Positions 46,257 to 55,533 of a DNA stretch of 64,000 nucleotides are shown one piece after another. How positions within the stretch are numbered: the stretch's first letter is position 1; the number at the start of each line of letters is the position of its first letter. Under the pieces are notes generated by a model, which was not told where the DNA came from, ran no database searches, and saw nothing but the letters and a program-made list of their open reading frames with translations. Source of the stretch: Hyphomicrobiales bacterium (lineage in GTDB: Bacteria > Pseudomonadota > Alphaproteobacteria > Rhizobiales > Rhizobiaceae); the NCBI GenBank assembly GCA_017305835.1, contig JAFKJY010000040.1, positions 1-64,000 on the forward strand. The letters are read 5' to 3'. The position numbers and the translations under genes are program-made.

Positions 46257-48248
46257 TCAACGCTCCTCCCCGACCGTGTGGATCCTCAGATCCGTCCTGA
46301 TCCTGCCGGTCCTGCCGTCCCGGTACTTGACCTCCGCCTCGACGCCGACCTTGTCGGCGCCGGCGTAGCAGGCCTCGATCAGCTCGCCGTAGCGCTTCTC
46401 GAGGAAGCCGCGGCGCAGTTTCCGGGTCTTCGTCAGCTCGCCCTCGTCGGCATCGAACTCCTTGTGGAGCATCGTGCAGCGCACGATCCGGGCGTTCTCC
46501 GGCAGCGTGGCGTTGACGCGCAGGATCTCCTTCCGGATCAGCCGGTAGACCTCGTCCTTCTGGCTGAGGTCCATGAAGGTCGTGTAGGAGATCCTGTTCT
46601 TCTCGGCCCACTTGCCGACATTGTCGAAGTCGATGGTAACGATGCCGAAGAGGAACTCCCGGTCCGCGCCGCCGACGACCAGCACTTCCTTGATGTAGGG
46701 GCTGAACTTGAGCCGGTTCTGGATGTAGGTGGGCGAGTAGGTCCCGCCGCCCTTCAGCGGCAGCATGTCCTTCAGCCGGTCGTAGACGATGAGCTGGCCA
46801 TCCTCGTCCAAGGCGCCGCAGTCGCCGGTCCTGATCCAGCCGTCGACGAGCATCGCCTGCGTCTCGGCGGGCTTCTTGTAGTAGCCGTCGAACATCTTCC
46901 CGGCGCGCAGGAATATCTCGCCCTCGTCGCCGATCCTGACCTCGACGCCGGGGACGGGCACGCCGCTCGTGCCGGCCTTGATGTGCTCCCGATGCACCGT
47001 CGCGGGCGTCAGCTCGGTCAGCCCGTAGCCGTCCTTGATGCGCACGCCGATCGCGTCGAACCAGCGGATCACGTCGGGCCCGAGGGCGGAGCCGCCGGTG
47101 ACGCCGTATTTGAGCTTGCTCAGCCCGAGATTGTCGCGGACGTGGCTGAGGCAGGCGGCGTTAGCGATCGCCGACAGGGCCTTCCAGTGCAGGCTCTGTC
47201 TGCCGTTGTTCCTGGTCCTGTCCTCGACCGCGCGGTAGCCGATCGCCAGGCACGCCTCGTAGAGGAGCCGGCGGATCGGGCCAGTGTCGAAGATCTTCAT
47301 GTGGACCTGGGACATGATCCCCTGCCACTGGGTAGGGCCCAGCAGGAAGAAGCGCGCCCCGATCTCGCGGATGTTCTCCATGGCCGTTTCCGGCTCTTCC
47401 GGGAAGTTCATCCGGTTGCCGAAGACGAGCCAGATGACGAGCATCAACTGCTCGGAGATCCAGGCCGGCGGCACGAAGGAAAGATACTCGTCGTCCTTGC
47501 GCGGCCAGAAGGCCGTCGCGAAGCGGATGCCGCTGGTGATCAGGTATTCGTAGGAGACCATCACCCCCTTCGGGAGGCTGGTCGTGCCCGAGGTGTAGCA
47601 GAGCAGCGCGAGGTCAGATTCGCTCCCCGCCTCGACGGACTGGGCGAAGAAGTCCGGGTGCCGCGCCTCGTACGCCCGGCCGAGCTCCATCAGCGCCTCG
47701 TTCTCCAGCAGCCAGGGCTCGTCGCGGTAGCGATACATCCCGGTCCGGTCCCAGAAGATCACCTTCCGGACGTTGGGGATCCGCTCCCTGATCTCGATCA
47801 GCTTGTCGGTCTGCTCCTGGTCCTTGGAGAAGACCACGACCCCGTCGGAATCGTTGACGATGTGCTCGATGTCGGCCGGCATCGCGTCCACGTAGAGGCC
47901 GACGCAGACGCCGCCGAGCGACTGCACCGCGAGCTCGGCCCAGTACCACTCGGGATCGTTGTCGCCGATGACGCAGACCTTGTCGCCGCGCTCGACGCCG
48001 AGGCTCTTCAGGCCGAGCGCCATGTCCTTGACGCGCTGGTAGACCTCCTCCCAGGTGAAGCTGTTCCAGATGCCGAAATCCTTCTTGCGCATCGCCACGT
48101 CGCGCGGCGCGGAGTCCCGGTTCGCGAGCAGGATCCTGGGCAGCGTGTGGCGGAGGCCGAGTATGCTCTTCTCGAAATGGGCGTGGCCGACATCCGGCCC
48201 GCCCATCGACGGCCGCAGCTCCTCCATCAATTGCGGATTGTCGATCAC
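46257..48248 (-). CDS. Long-chain-type AMP-dependent acyl-CoA synthetase embedded in the ABC importer operon
   Basis: 663 residues from GTG 48248, which overlaps the livG stop (GTGA). Size and motifs fit the long-chain FadD15/ACSL-like group: ALLCYTSGTTSLPKGVMVS (A3), KDGYGLTELTPATVH (A5), GWIRTGDCGALDEDGQLIVYDRLKDML (A7-A8), and the late GELTKTRKLRRGFLEKRY with candidate catalytic Lys, replacing the TxxGK motif as in this branch. It should trap the imported acid as CoA thioester at the membrane. Being between livG and livH with overlaps, it is co-produced with the transporter. Confidence 0.93.
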   Translation of the reverse strand: MIDNPQLMEELRPSMGGPDVGHAHFEKSILGLRHTLPRILLANRDSAPRDVAMRKKDFGIWNSFTWEEVYQRVKDMALGLKSLGVERGDKVCVIGDNDPEWYWAELAVQSLGGVCVGLYVDAMPADIEHIVNDSDGVVVFSKDQEQTDKLIEIRERIPNVRKVIFWDRTGMYRYRDEPWLLENEALMELGRAYEARHPDFFAQSVEAGSESDLALLCYTSGTTSLPKGVMVSYEYLITSGIRFATAFWPRKDDEYLSFVPPAWISEQLMLVIWLVFGNRMNFPEEPETAMENIREIGARFFLLGPTQWQGIMSQVHMKIFDTGPIRRLLYEACLAIGYRAVEDRTRNNGRQSLHWKALSAIANAACLSHVRDNLGLSKLKYGVTGGSALGPDVIRWFDAIGVRIKDGYGLTELTPATVHREHIKAGTSGVPVPGVEVRIGDEGEIFLRAGKMFDGYYKKPAETQAMLVDGWIRTGDCGALDEDGQLIVYDRLKDMLPLKGGGTYSPTYIQNRLKFSPYIKEVLVVGGADREFLFGIVTIDFDNVGKWAEKNRISYTTFMDLSQKDEVYRLIRKEILRVNATLPENARIVRCTMLHKEFDADEGELTKTRKLRRGFLEKRYGELIEACYAGADKVGVEAEVKYRDGRTGRIRTDLRIHTVGEER

Positions 48249-49036
48249 CGGACCTTCTCCTCCTCACCGAGATACGCGGCGATGACGAGCGGATCCCTGC
48301 TGATCTCCTCCGGCGTTCCGTCCGCAATCTTCTTCCCGAAATCGAGGACGACGATGTGGTCGGCTATGTCCATGACCACGCCCATGTCGTGCTCGACGAG
48401 CACCATGGTCGTCTTCTTCTCCTCGTGAACGTCGAGGATGAAGCGGGTCATGTCCTCCTTCTCCTCGAGGTTCATGCCCGCCATCGGCTCGTCGAGGAGC
48501 AAAAGATCCGGCTCCATGGCAAGCGCCCGGCCGAAGTCCACGCGCTTGCGCAGGCCGTAGGCCAGCTCGCCGACATAGGACTTGCGGATGTGCTTGATCT
48601 CCAGGAAGTCGATGATCTCCTCGATCTTCCTGCGCTTCTCCATCTCCTCCTTCTTCGCCTTCGACCAGAAGTAGAAGTAGGCCGCCAGCACGCCGTAGTT
48701 CAGCTTCAGGTGCATGCCGGTCATCAGGTTTTCCAGCGTGGTCATGCCGCCGTAGGTCTGGATGCCCTGGAACACGCGCGCCACGGAGAGCCGGGCGATG
48801 TCGTAGGTGTTCTTTCCGACGAGCTCCTGGTCCTTGTAGGTGATCGAGCCGCTGACGGGACGGTAGAAGCCGTTGATGCAGTTGAGCATGCTCGTCTTGC
48901 CGGCGCCGTTGGGGCCGATGATGGCAAGTATCTCGCCCTTGCGGACGTCGAAGCTCACGTCGGTCAGGGCCCTGACGCCCCCGAAGGCAAGGCTCACGTT
49001 CCTCACCTTCACCGCGACTTCCTTTTCCTGCCCCAT
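48245..49036 (-). CDS. livG: ABC transporter ATP-binding protein, LivG type
   Basis: 263 residues from ATG 49036. Walker A GPNGAGKTSMLN, Q-loop RVFQGIQTYGGMTTLENLMTG, signature here weakly conserved as LAYGLRKRVDFGRAL (the LSGG motif is degenerate in LivG of this class), Walker B LLLLDEPMAGMN, H-loop LVEHDMGVVMDIADHIVVLDFG. A Lys/Glu-rich insert (WSKAKKEEMEKRRK) is unusual for this GC-rich genome. It pairs with LivF; the ligase gene overlaps its end by 4 bases. Confidence 0.93.
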   Translation of the reverse strand: MGQEKEVAVKVRNVSLAFGGVRALTDVSFDVRKGEILAIIGPNGAGKTSMLNCINGFYRPVSGSITYKDQELVGKNTYDIARLSVARVFQGIQTYGGMTTLENLMTGMHLKLNYGVLAAYFYFWSKAKKEEMEKRRKIEEIIDFLEIKHIRKSYVGELAYGLRKRVDFGRALAMEPDLLLLDEPMAGMNLEEKEDMTRFILDVHEEKKTTMVLVEHDMGVVMDIADHIVVLDFGKKIADGTPEEISRDPLVIAAYLGEEEKVR

Positions 49037-49104
49037 GCGCGAAGGAACCTCACTCGATTCTTGAGCCACCGGCGAAAGCTGCGGATCTGCTGGCCGCGCC
49101 ATCG

Positions 49105-50661
49105 CTAGGGCAGATAAGGCAATGCCGTGGAACGGCCGAGCTGGCCGGCCAGGATGGGCTGCGCGTCCTCGACGAACTCGCACAGCAGAGCGCGCGTCTC
49201 CCGAGGGTCGATGATGTCCTGCCCCGTCGCCTCCGCCGTCCGGAAGGGCGAGGCCAGCGCGGTGAGCCTCGCCTCGATCTCGGCCTGCCTGGCGGCCGGA
49301 TCGTCGGCGGCCTCGATCTCGCGGCGATAGGCTGCCGACACGCCGCCGAGGATGTGCATCGAGCCCCAGTTGGCGGACGGCCACGCATAGCGCCGGAACA
49401 TTCCCGACGGCCGGTGGTGGCAACTGCCGCCGACGCCGTAGAGGCGCCCGACCACGACGGTGCACCACGGCATCTCGCTCATGCAGACGGCCGAGACGAG
49501 CCGCGCGCCGGCCCGCTCGATGCCGAGCTTTTCCGCGGCGAGGCCGACCTGGAACCCGGGCTCGTCGGCCAGCGAGATGAGCGGCAGGTGGAACGTGTTG
49601 CAGAGCTGGATCAGCCGCATGGCCTTGCCGCCGGCGGCGACGTCGGTCACCCCGCCGCCGACCATGGGGTCGTTGCACATCAGCCCGACCGGATAGCCGT
49701 TGAAGCGCGCTAGCCCGGTGATCCGGGACCTGCCGTGCAGCGGCGCGATCTCGAAGAACGAGCTCCTGTCGACGAGCATCTCGATCAGCCTGCGCGCGTT
49801 GAAAGGATGCTTGCGGTTGCGCGGCACGATGGTGAGGAGGTCCTCCTCCGCCCGCGCCGCCGGATCATCGGTCGGCGTCCGCGGCGCCGTCTGGTCGACG
49901 TTCGAGGGAAGGTAGCTCAGGAAGCGCCGGATCTGGTCGAATGCGTCCGCCTCGGTCTCGGCGGCATTGTCGATGCAGCCGCTGATGCGGGTGTGGATCT
50001 GGTCGCCGCCGAGATCCTCCTTGGTGATGTCGACCCCCAGCGCGGCCTTGACCACCGGCGGCCCGCCCGGAAAGAGCTGGGAGATGCCCTTCACCATGAC
50101 GCTGAAATGGGAGAGCGGCGCCAGCACGGCGGGCAGCCCGGCCACCGAGCCGAGCACGGCCGAGACGACCGGCACGCTGTTCAGCAGCCTGACGTCGGTC
50201 GCGTTGAAGATGTTCCCGTCGGGAATGTAGGTGCGCCCCATGCTCTCGAAGGTCCTGACGCTGCCGCCGGAGGCATCCAGCAGCCGCAGCAGGGGCAGGC
50301 GCCACTGGAGCGCGCGCTCGCTGATCGTGGTCTCCGCCCCCAGCCCGTTGACGGGCATGCCGGACCCGCCGCGCACGGTGAAGTCGCTGGCGAACACGAA
50401 GGCCTTGCGGCCGTCGATGCGGATCGTGCCCTCGACCTGGGGCTTGGGGATGAAGTCCTTGAGGTGCAGGCCGTCATAGACGCCGGTGCCGACGAGGGCC
50501 ATGGTCTCGGCGAAGCTGCCGGCGTCCGCCAGCGCCGCGATCCTCTCGCGCGCGGTCAGCTTCCCCCGCTCCTTGTGCTTGGCGATCCCCTCCGGGCCGC
50601 CCATGCGCTCGGCCAGATGGCGGCGCCGATCGAGCTCCCCGACTTCCTCAGCCCAAGACAT
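49105..50661 (-). CDS. Acyl-CoA carboxylase carboxyltransferase subunit (MccB/PccB family)
   Basis: 518 residues from ATG 50661 (GAGGAACGCGT upstream). Two crotonase-like halves: N-half (KERGKLTARERIAALADAGSF, GSGMPVNGLGAETT) and C-half (VGLMCNDPMVGGGVTDVAAGGKAMRLIQLCNTFHLPLISLADEPGFQVG, the carboxybiotin site). It transfers CO2 from carboxybiotin to an acyl-CoA. No biotin carboxylase or BCCP gene is in the same operon; the single-chain carboxylase at 52192 could supply one, or another locus may. It follows the enoyl-CoA hydratase under the FadR-like promoter at about 52.0 kb. Confidence 0.92.
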   Translation of the reverse strand: MSWAEEVGELDRRRHLAERMGGPEGIAKHKERGKLTARERIAALADAGSFAETMALVGTGVYDGLHLKDFIPKPQVEGTIRIDGRKAFVFASDFTVRGGSGMPVNGLGAETTISERALQWRLPLLRLLDASGGSVRTFESMGRTYIPDGNIFNATDVRLLNSVPVVSAVLGSVAGLPAVLAPLSHFSVMVKGISQLFPGGPPVVKAALGVDITKEDLGGDQIHTRISGCIDNAAETEADAFDQIRRFLSYLPSNVDQTAPRTPTDDPAARAEEDLLTIVPRNRKHPFNARRLIEMLVDRSSFFEIAPLHGRSRITGLARFNGYPVGLMCNDPMVGGGVTDVAAGGKAMRLIQLCNTFHLPLISLADEPGFQVGLAAEKLGIERAGARLVSAVCMSEMPWCTVVVGRLYGVGGSCHHRPSGMFRRYAWPSANWGSMHILGGVSAAYRREIEAADDPAARQAEIEARLTALASPFRTAEATGQDIIDPRETRALLCEFVEDAQPILAGQLGRSTALPYLP

Positions 50662-50806
50662 ACGCGTTCCTCTACCGATACCTGCCGGCTGCACGTTCAG
50701 GGCGGAGGCCGGGCTGATCGCCCCGGCCTTCACGCATGCTCCGCTGTCCGCCGGGCCCGCCCCGCGCTCCGGCCCGAAGGGGAGCGCCCCGCCCGGGAAA
50801 CCGGCT

Positions 50807-51607
50807 TCATCCCGCCTTCTGCTGCGGGCGCGAGCTGGAGTTCACGTATCCGCGCGACGTCACGGCCTTGAACTCCTCGCTGACATGGGCGAGCTGGTGG
50901 ATGTCGAAATGCGAGGCGAGCGCGTTGCGGAAGCCCTGGATGTCGAACGCCCGGTTGAGCGACCGCTTGGTGAGCTTGAGCGCGAAGGGGGGCACCGCGG
51001 CGATCTCGTTGGCGAGTGCCATGGTCCGCTGTTCGAGCTCCGCGTCCGGCACGACATGGTTGACCATCCCGAACTCGTAAGCCTCACGGGCGCCGAGGCG
51101 CCGGCCCGTGTAGAGGAACTCCTTGGCGCGGCGCAGGCCCATCACCCAGGGATGGACGAGCAGCTCCACCGCGGCGCAGGACAGCGTCCGGCAGACCGGA
51201 TCGGAGAAGAAGGCGTTCTCCGACGCCACGACGAGGTCGCACATGTTGGCGACCATGAAGCCGCCGGCGATGCAGGCTCCCTGCACCTGCGCGATCGTCG
51301 GCTTCGGGCAGTCCCAGATGCGGAAGCCGTATTCGAAGAAATAGAGCTGCTCGTGCTCGAAGCGCTGCTCGACGGTGAAGTCGGCGAACTTCTCCTGGCC
51401 TTCCTTGAGGTCGTGCCCGGACGAGAAGTGCTTGCCCTTGCCGGCGATGACGATCACCCGCACGGCGTCGTCCTCCACCGCGAGCTTCAGCGCCTGGTCC
51501 ATTTCGGTCAGCAGGCGCGACCCTTCCGCATTCCCGACTTCCGGCCGGTTGTGCGAGATGCGGGCCACGGGGCCGATCACTTCGTAGGCGATGTCCTGGA
51601 ATTCCAC
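50807..51607 (-). CDS. Enoyl-CoA hydratase/isomerase family protein
   Basis: 266 residues from GTG 51607 (GGAGAAACGAC upstream). Crotonase fold; the CoA-binding oxyanion motifs HFSSGHDLKEG and AQVQGACIAGGFMVANMCDLVVASENAFF are clear. The usual first catalytic Glu (GGGCE) is not seen: the motif reads IAGGFMVANMCD, and the second Glu region is DPVCRTLSCAA, so the activity may be isomerase or hydrolase rather than hydratase. First coding gene after the promoter at 52008-52037, with a leader of about 394 bases. Confidence 0.88.
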   Translation of the reverse strand: MEFQDIAYEVIGPVARISHNRPEVGNAEGSRLLTEMDQALKLAVEDDAVRVIVIAGKGKHFSSGHDLKEGQEKFADFTVEQRFEHEQLYFFEYGFRIWDCPKPTIAQVQGACIAGGFMVANMCDLVVASENAFFSDPVCRTLSCAAVELLVHPWVMGLRRAKEFLYTGRRLGAREAYEFGMVNHVVPDAELEQRTMALANEIAAVPPFALKLTKRSLNRAFDIQGFRNALASHFDIHQLAHVSEEFKAVTSRGYVNSSSRPQQKAG

Positions 51608-52005
51608 GTCGTTTCTCCATCAATCTCGAAAGAGGCCGGAAATCTGCGCCGAGGAGGCAGCGGAAGCCCCGGGCGCATTGCGTGTGCGCCCGATGACGTC
51701 CCCGGCCCTCAATTGGCAGCCTGCGGATGCACCGTCCGTTCAGGACGGGCCGGATCTGCGTAGGAATGCGGTTGCAGCATCACGTTCGGCGGACAGGGGC
51801 GACGGCCGCGTTCGTGTAGGGGATGAGGAAGCGCGATCAGGTCCGGCAGAGAGGGAGCGGCACGCTTCGCCGCAACCGGGGATGCTTCCCCACGCGCGCG
51901 CCGGCCGACATGCTCCGAGCCCCTGAAACGCATACGCCTCCTCCACCGCTTCCCGCTGTTCTGATGCCCCGTGAAGGGCGTTTGCCGGGTAAGCGTTCTA
52001 TTTAG

Positions 52006-52023
52006 TGAATGTAGCTTCATTCA
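52006..52023 (-). promoter_or_regulatory. FadR (YsiA)-like palindromic operator A
   Basis: TGAATGTAGCTTCATTCA is an 18-bp palindrome with one mismatched pair. It closely resembles the TetR-type FadR box known in Bacillus (TGAATGA...TCATTCA-like). It overlaps the -10 (52013-52008) and spacer of the promoter whose -35 is TTGACA at 52037-52032, minus strand. Confidence 0.7.
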
Positions 52024-52037
52024 ATAAGCGATGTCAA
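52008..52037 (-). promoter_or_regulatory. Sigma-70-like promoter of the hydratase-ABC importer operon
   Basis: Minus strand: TTGACA (52037-52032), 18-base spacer, TACATT (52013-52008). A 47-bp stretch around it is about 83% identical to the promoter at 55742-55771. Confidence 0.65.
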
Positions 52038-52191
52038 CGAATTCCGGTCGCCGCGAGGCCCTTTCACGCGCCTTGAGAGGCGCCGTTTCCGCGGGCTGGT
52101 CGGGTGGTGGAAAAGAGGTGGACAACATGCCGCATCGGATGCTCGCGGACGGCCGCCGACGGCCGTCCGCGAGCGCCCGGAAAGCGGGTCG

Positions 52192-55100
52192 CTACCACAC
52201 GCTGACGAAGGGCTGCTTCTTGTCGGTGCGCGGCTGCACGGGCGGGACGGAAGCCAGGCCGCGCAGGATCCAGCGCCGCGTCTCGGCGGGGTCGATCACC
52301 GCATCGATCTGGAAATAGGAGGCCGCGTTGAAGGCCTTGCCGAGCTCGTATTCGGCGGCGAGCTGGCGGTCGAACCAGGCCTTCTGCTCGACCGGATCCT
52401 TGATCGCCTCCAGCTCCTTCTTGTAGGCGAGGCGCACCGCGCCTTCGAGGCCCATGCCGCCGAGCTCGCCGGTGGGCCACGAGATGGTCATCATCGGGAC
52501 GTGGAAGCCGCCGCCGGCCATACCCAGCGCGCCGAGCCCGTAGGCCTTGCGCAGCACCACGGTGAAGATCGGCACGGAGCAGTTCGCGCCAACGACGAAC
52601 ATCTGCGACACGCGCCGCACCTGGGCCTGCTTCTCGATCTCGGGACCGACCATGAAGCCGGGCGTGTCGCAGAGGTTGAGGATGGGGATGTCGAAGGCGT
52701 TGCAGAGCTGCATGAAGCGCGACGCCTTGTCGGCCGCCTCGGCGTCGATCGCGCCGCCCAGATGCCTCGGATTGTTGGCGATCAGCCCGAGCGGCCTGCC
52801 CTCGATGCGGATCAGCGCGGTGACGATGCCGACGCCGAAGTCGCGCCGCAGCTCCAGGACGGAACCCTTGTCGGCCAGCGCGCTGATGACGGCGCGGATG
52901 TCGTAGGCGCGGAGCCGGTTCTCCGGGATGACGGAGCGCAGCGTCCGCTGGTCCGCGCACTCCCATTCCGCGATCGGTCCCTGGAAATAGGCGATGTACT
53001 TTCTGGCGACCTCGACCGCCTCCGCCTCGTCCTCCACGGCGATGTCGACGACGCCGTTCCGCGTCTGGACGTCGATGGGGCCGATGTCCTCGGGCCTGAC
53101 GACGCCGAGCCCGCCGCCCTCGATCATGGCCGGTCCGCCCATACCGAGATTGGTGTCGCGGGTCGCGATGATGACGTCGCAGCAGCCGACCAGCGCGGCA
53201 TTGCCGGCATAGCACCGGCCCGACACGATCGCGACCAGCGGCACGCGGCCGCTGAGGCGGGCCCAGCCGTGGAAGGTCGGACATTCGAGGCCGGTGGATT
53301 CCATGTCGACGTCGCCCGGGCGGCCGCCGCCGCCTTCGCCGAAGAGGATCAGCGGCAGGTTCCACTGCTCGCACAGATGGAGCAGCCGGTCCTTCTTCTT
53401 GTGGTTCATCAGGCCCTGCGTGCCCGCGAGCACGGTGTAGTCGTAGGACATCACCATGCAGCGGGCGCGCTGCTCGCCGAACCTGTCGGCGTTGACGGTC
53501 CCGATGCCGGTCACCAGCCCGTCCGCCGGCGTGTTGGCGATCAGGTCTTCCATGCCGCGGCGGCGGCGCTGCGCGGCGACGATCAGCGGCCCGTATTCGA
53601 CGAACGAGCCGGGATCGACCAGATGCGCGATGTTCTCGCGCGCCGTGCGCTTGCCGATCTTGTGCCGCTTGGCGACGGCGGCCGGCCGGTTCTCGTCGAG
53701 CGTGAAGGCGTGCCGCGCATAGGTGGCGGCGAGATCCGGGCGGATTGTGTCGAGATCGACCGCCTCCTCGACCCCGATCTCCTCCTGTCCCTCCACCTCC
53801 GCCTCCTCGAGGAAGAACAGCGTCTCTCCTTCCAGAACGGCCGTACCGGGCGCCACCGCGATGCGCCGGACGTAGCCGCCTTTGTCGGCGGCGACGACAT
53901 GCTCCATCTTCATCGCCTCCATGATGGCGATGGTCTGGCCGGGATGGACGAGGGCACCTTCGGCCACCTCGACGGAAAGCACGGTTCCCTGCAGCGGCGC
54001 GGGGAACGGCCTCGCATTCGCCGGCGCGCGCACGGTTCGCTCGGGCGCGCGCGCAGCCGCCGGCTGCTCGGTACCCGTAGCGACAGCCTGCCCCGCCACA
54101 TCGAAATAGCGCTTGCGATGGTGGGCGGGATCGGCGGCGGAGAGATCCGCCGCATGCGTCTCGACGAAGCGCGTGGTGACGTCGTTACGGACGAATTCCG
54201 GCCGCTGCAACAGGTTCTGCAGTACCGGAATGTTGGTCGCCACGCCATCGATGCGGAACTCGCTCAGGGCGCGCTCGGCGCGCCTCACGGCGTCGGCGTA
54301 GTCCCTGCCCGGCGCATGCACGATCAGCTTGGCGAGCAGGGAATCGAACCGCGGCACCGTCGTATAACCGGCATAGCCGAACGTATCGACCCGGATGCCC
54401 GGCCCAGACGGCGGCTCGAAGACGTTGAGGGTGCCGCCCGCCGGCTTCGTGCTGCCGTCGGGGTTCAGCACTTCCATGTTGATGCGGAGCTGGATCGCGT
54501 AGCCGCGCGGCTGCCCGATCTCCGGCTGCGTCAGGCCGAGCTGCTTCAGCGTCATGCCGGCCGCGATCTGGAGCTGCGACTTCACCAGGTCGATGCCGGT
54601 GACCTCCTCGGTCACCGTGTGCTCCACCTGGACGCGCGGATTGGCCTCCATGAAGGCGAAGAACGGAGCCTCCTCCGGCGCGTCGGCGTCGACGAGGAAC
54701 TCGAACGTGCCAAGGCTGCGGTAGCCGGCCTTCTTCGCCAGCGTCCGGGCGGCGCCGATGATCGCCGTCCGCAGGTTCGGCGCGAGCGTCGGGCTGGGCG
54801 CGATCTCGACGATCTTCTGGTTGCGGCGCTGCAATGTGCAGTCGCGCTCCCATGCATGCGACACCGCCTTGCCGTCGCCGATGATCTGCACCTCGATATG
54901 GCGGGCGCGGTCGATGAGCCTTTCGACATAGACGGCCGGATTGCCGAACGCGCTCTGCGCCTCGGACCGGCAGCGCTCATAGGCCTCCCCGACATCCTCC
55001 TGCCGGCGCACGGCGCGCATGCCCCGTCCGCCGCCGCCGGCCACGGCCTTGACCATCATCGCCCCGCCTTCGCCGAGCGAGGCGAAGAAGGCCTTCGCCT

Positions 55101-55533
55101 CGTCCAGCATGGTGTCGCCTCCGGTGCCGGGCAGAAGGGGCACGCCGTGCCTTTCCGCAAAGGCGCGCGCCTTGATCTTGTCGCCGAACAGCTCCAGCAG
55201 CTCCGGCGTCGGGCCGACGAAGACGATGCCTTCCTCGGCGCAACGGCGGGCGAACTCCGCGTTCTCGGCCAGGAAGCCGTAACCCGGATGCACGGCATCG
55301 CAGCCCGCCTCGCGGGCCACCCGCACGATCTGTTCGATGTCCAGATAGGCAGGCACGCCGTTGCCCGCGAGCGCGACCTGACTGTCGGCCGACTTCAGAT
55401 GCAGGGATGCCGCATCGTCCTGCGAATGGATGGCCGTGGTGGCGATGCCAAGCTCGGACGCCGCCCGCGCGATGCGGATGGCGATTTCGCCGCGATTGGC
55501 GATGAGAAGATGCTCCAATGTCGGCTCCGTCAT
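52192..55533 (-). CDS. Single-chain acyl-CoA carboxylase: biotin carboxylase-BCCP-carboxyltransferase fusion
   Basis: 1113 residues. Domains in order: biotin carboxylase 1-455 (LIANRGEIAIRI, ATP-grasp GGGGRGM at 166-172, EANPRVQVEHTVTE), a linker rich in Ala/Pro, BCCP about 505-577 with the biotinyl Lys542 in EAMKMEH, and carboxyltransferase about 600-1113 (KIGKRTARENIAHLVDPGSF, LFGEGGGGRPGDVD, ILNLCDTPGFMVGPEIE). It carboxylates an acyl-CoA; single-chain long-chain acyl-CoA carboxylases exist in Rhodopseudomonas and Mycobacterium, which this resembles. The ribosome site is weak. It has its own FadR-like promoter at about 55.75 kb. Substrate length unknown. Confidence 0.94.
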   Translation of the reverse strand: MTEPTLEHLLIANRGEIAIRIARAASELGIATTAIHSQDDAASLHLKSADSQVALAGNGVPAYLDIEQIVRVAREAGCDAVHPGYGFLAENAEFARRCAEEGIVFVGPTPELLELFGDKIKARAFAERHGVPLLPGTGGDTMLDEAKAFFASLGEGGAMMVKAVAGGGGRGMRAVRRQEDVGEAYERCRSEAQSAFGNPAVYVERLIDRARHIEVQIIGDGKAVSHAWERDCTLQRRNQKIVEIAPSPTLAPNLRTAIIGAARTLAKKAGYRSLGTFEFLVDADAPEEAPFFAFMEANPRVQVEHTVTEEVTGIDLVKSQLQIAAGMTLKQLGLTQPEIGQPRGYAIQLRINMEVLNPDGSTKPAGGTLNVFEPPSGPGIRVDTFGYAGYTTVPRFDSLLAKLIVHAPGRDYADAVRRAERALSEFRIDGVATNIPVLQNLLQRPEFVRNDVTTRFVETHAADLSAADPAHHRKRYFDVAGQAVATGTEQPAAARAPERTVRAPANARPFPAPLQGTVLSVEVAEGALVHPGQTIAIMEAMKMEHVVAADKGGYVRRIAVAPGTAVLEGETLFFLEEAEVEGQEEIGVEEAVDLDTIRPDLAATYARHAFTLDENRPAAVAKRHKIGKRTARENIAHLVDPGSFVEYGPLIVAAQRRRRGMEDLIANTPADGLVTGIGTVNADRFGEQRARCMVMSYDYTVLAGTQGLMNHKKKDRLLHLCEQWNLPLILFGEGGGGRPGDVDMESTGLECPTFHGWARLSGRVPLVAIVSGRCYAGNAALVGCCDVIIATRDTNLGMGGPAMIEGGGLGVVRPEDIGPIDVQTRNGVVDIAVEDEAEAVEVARKYIAYFQGPIAEWECADQRTLRSVIPENRLRAYDIRAVISALADKGSVLELRRDFGVGIVTALIRIEGRPLGLIANNPRHLGGAIDAEAADKASRFMQLCNAFDIPILNLCDTPGFMVGPEIEKQAQVRRVSQMFVVGANCSVPIFTVVLRKAYGLGALGMAGGGFHVPMMTISWPTGELGGMGLEGAVRLAYKKELEAIKDPVEQKAWFDRQLAAEYELGKAFNAASYFQIDAVIDPAETRRWILRGLASVPPVQPRTDKKQPFVSVW

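Larger units (their letters stand above)
51608..52191. other. 584-bp intergenic region with promoter and long leader
   Basis: The left ~390 bases form the predicted 5' leader of the hydratase-importer operon; the promoter and palindrome are at 52006-52037; the rest up to 52191 is downstream of the single-chain carboxylase. Short ORFs here show no ribosome site or familiar composition and I see no gene in it. Confidence 0.5.

Noticed and set aside
51709..52020. 103-codon minus-strand frame in the leader of the hydratase operon
   Set aside because: It begins upstream of the predicted transcription start, overlaps the operator, and has no ribosome site or familiar content.
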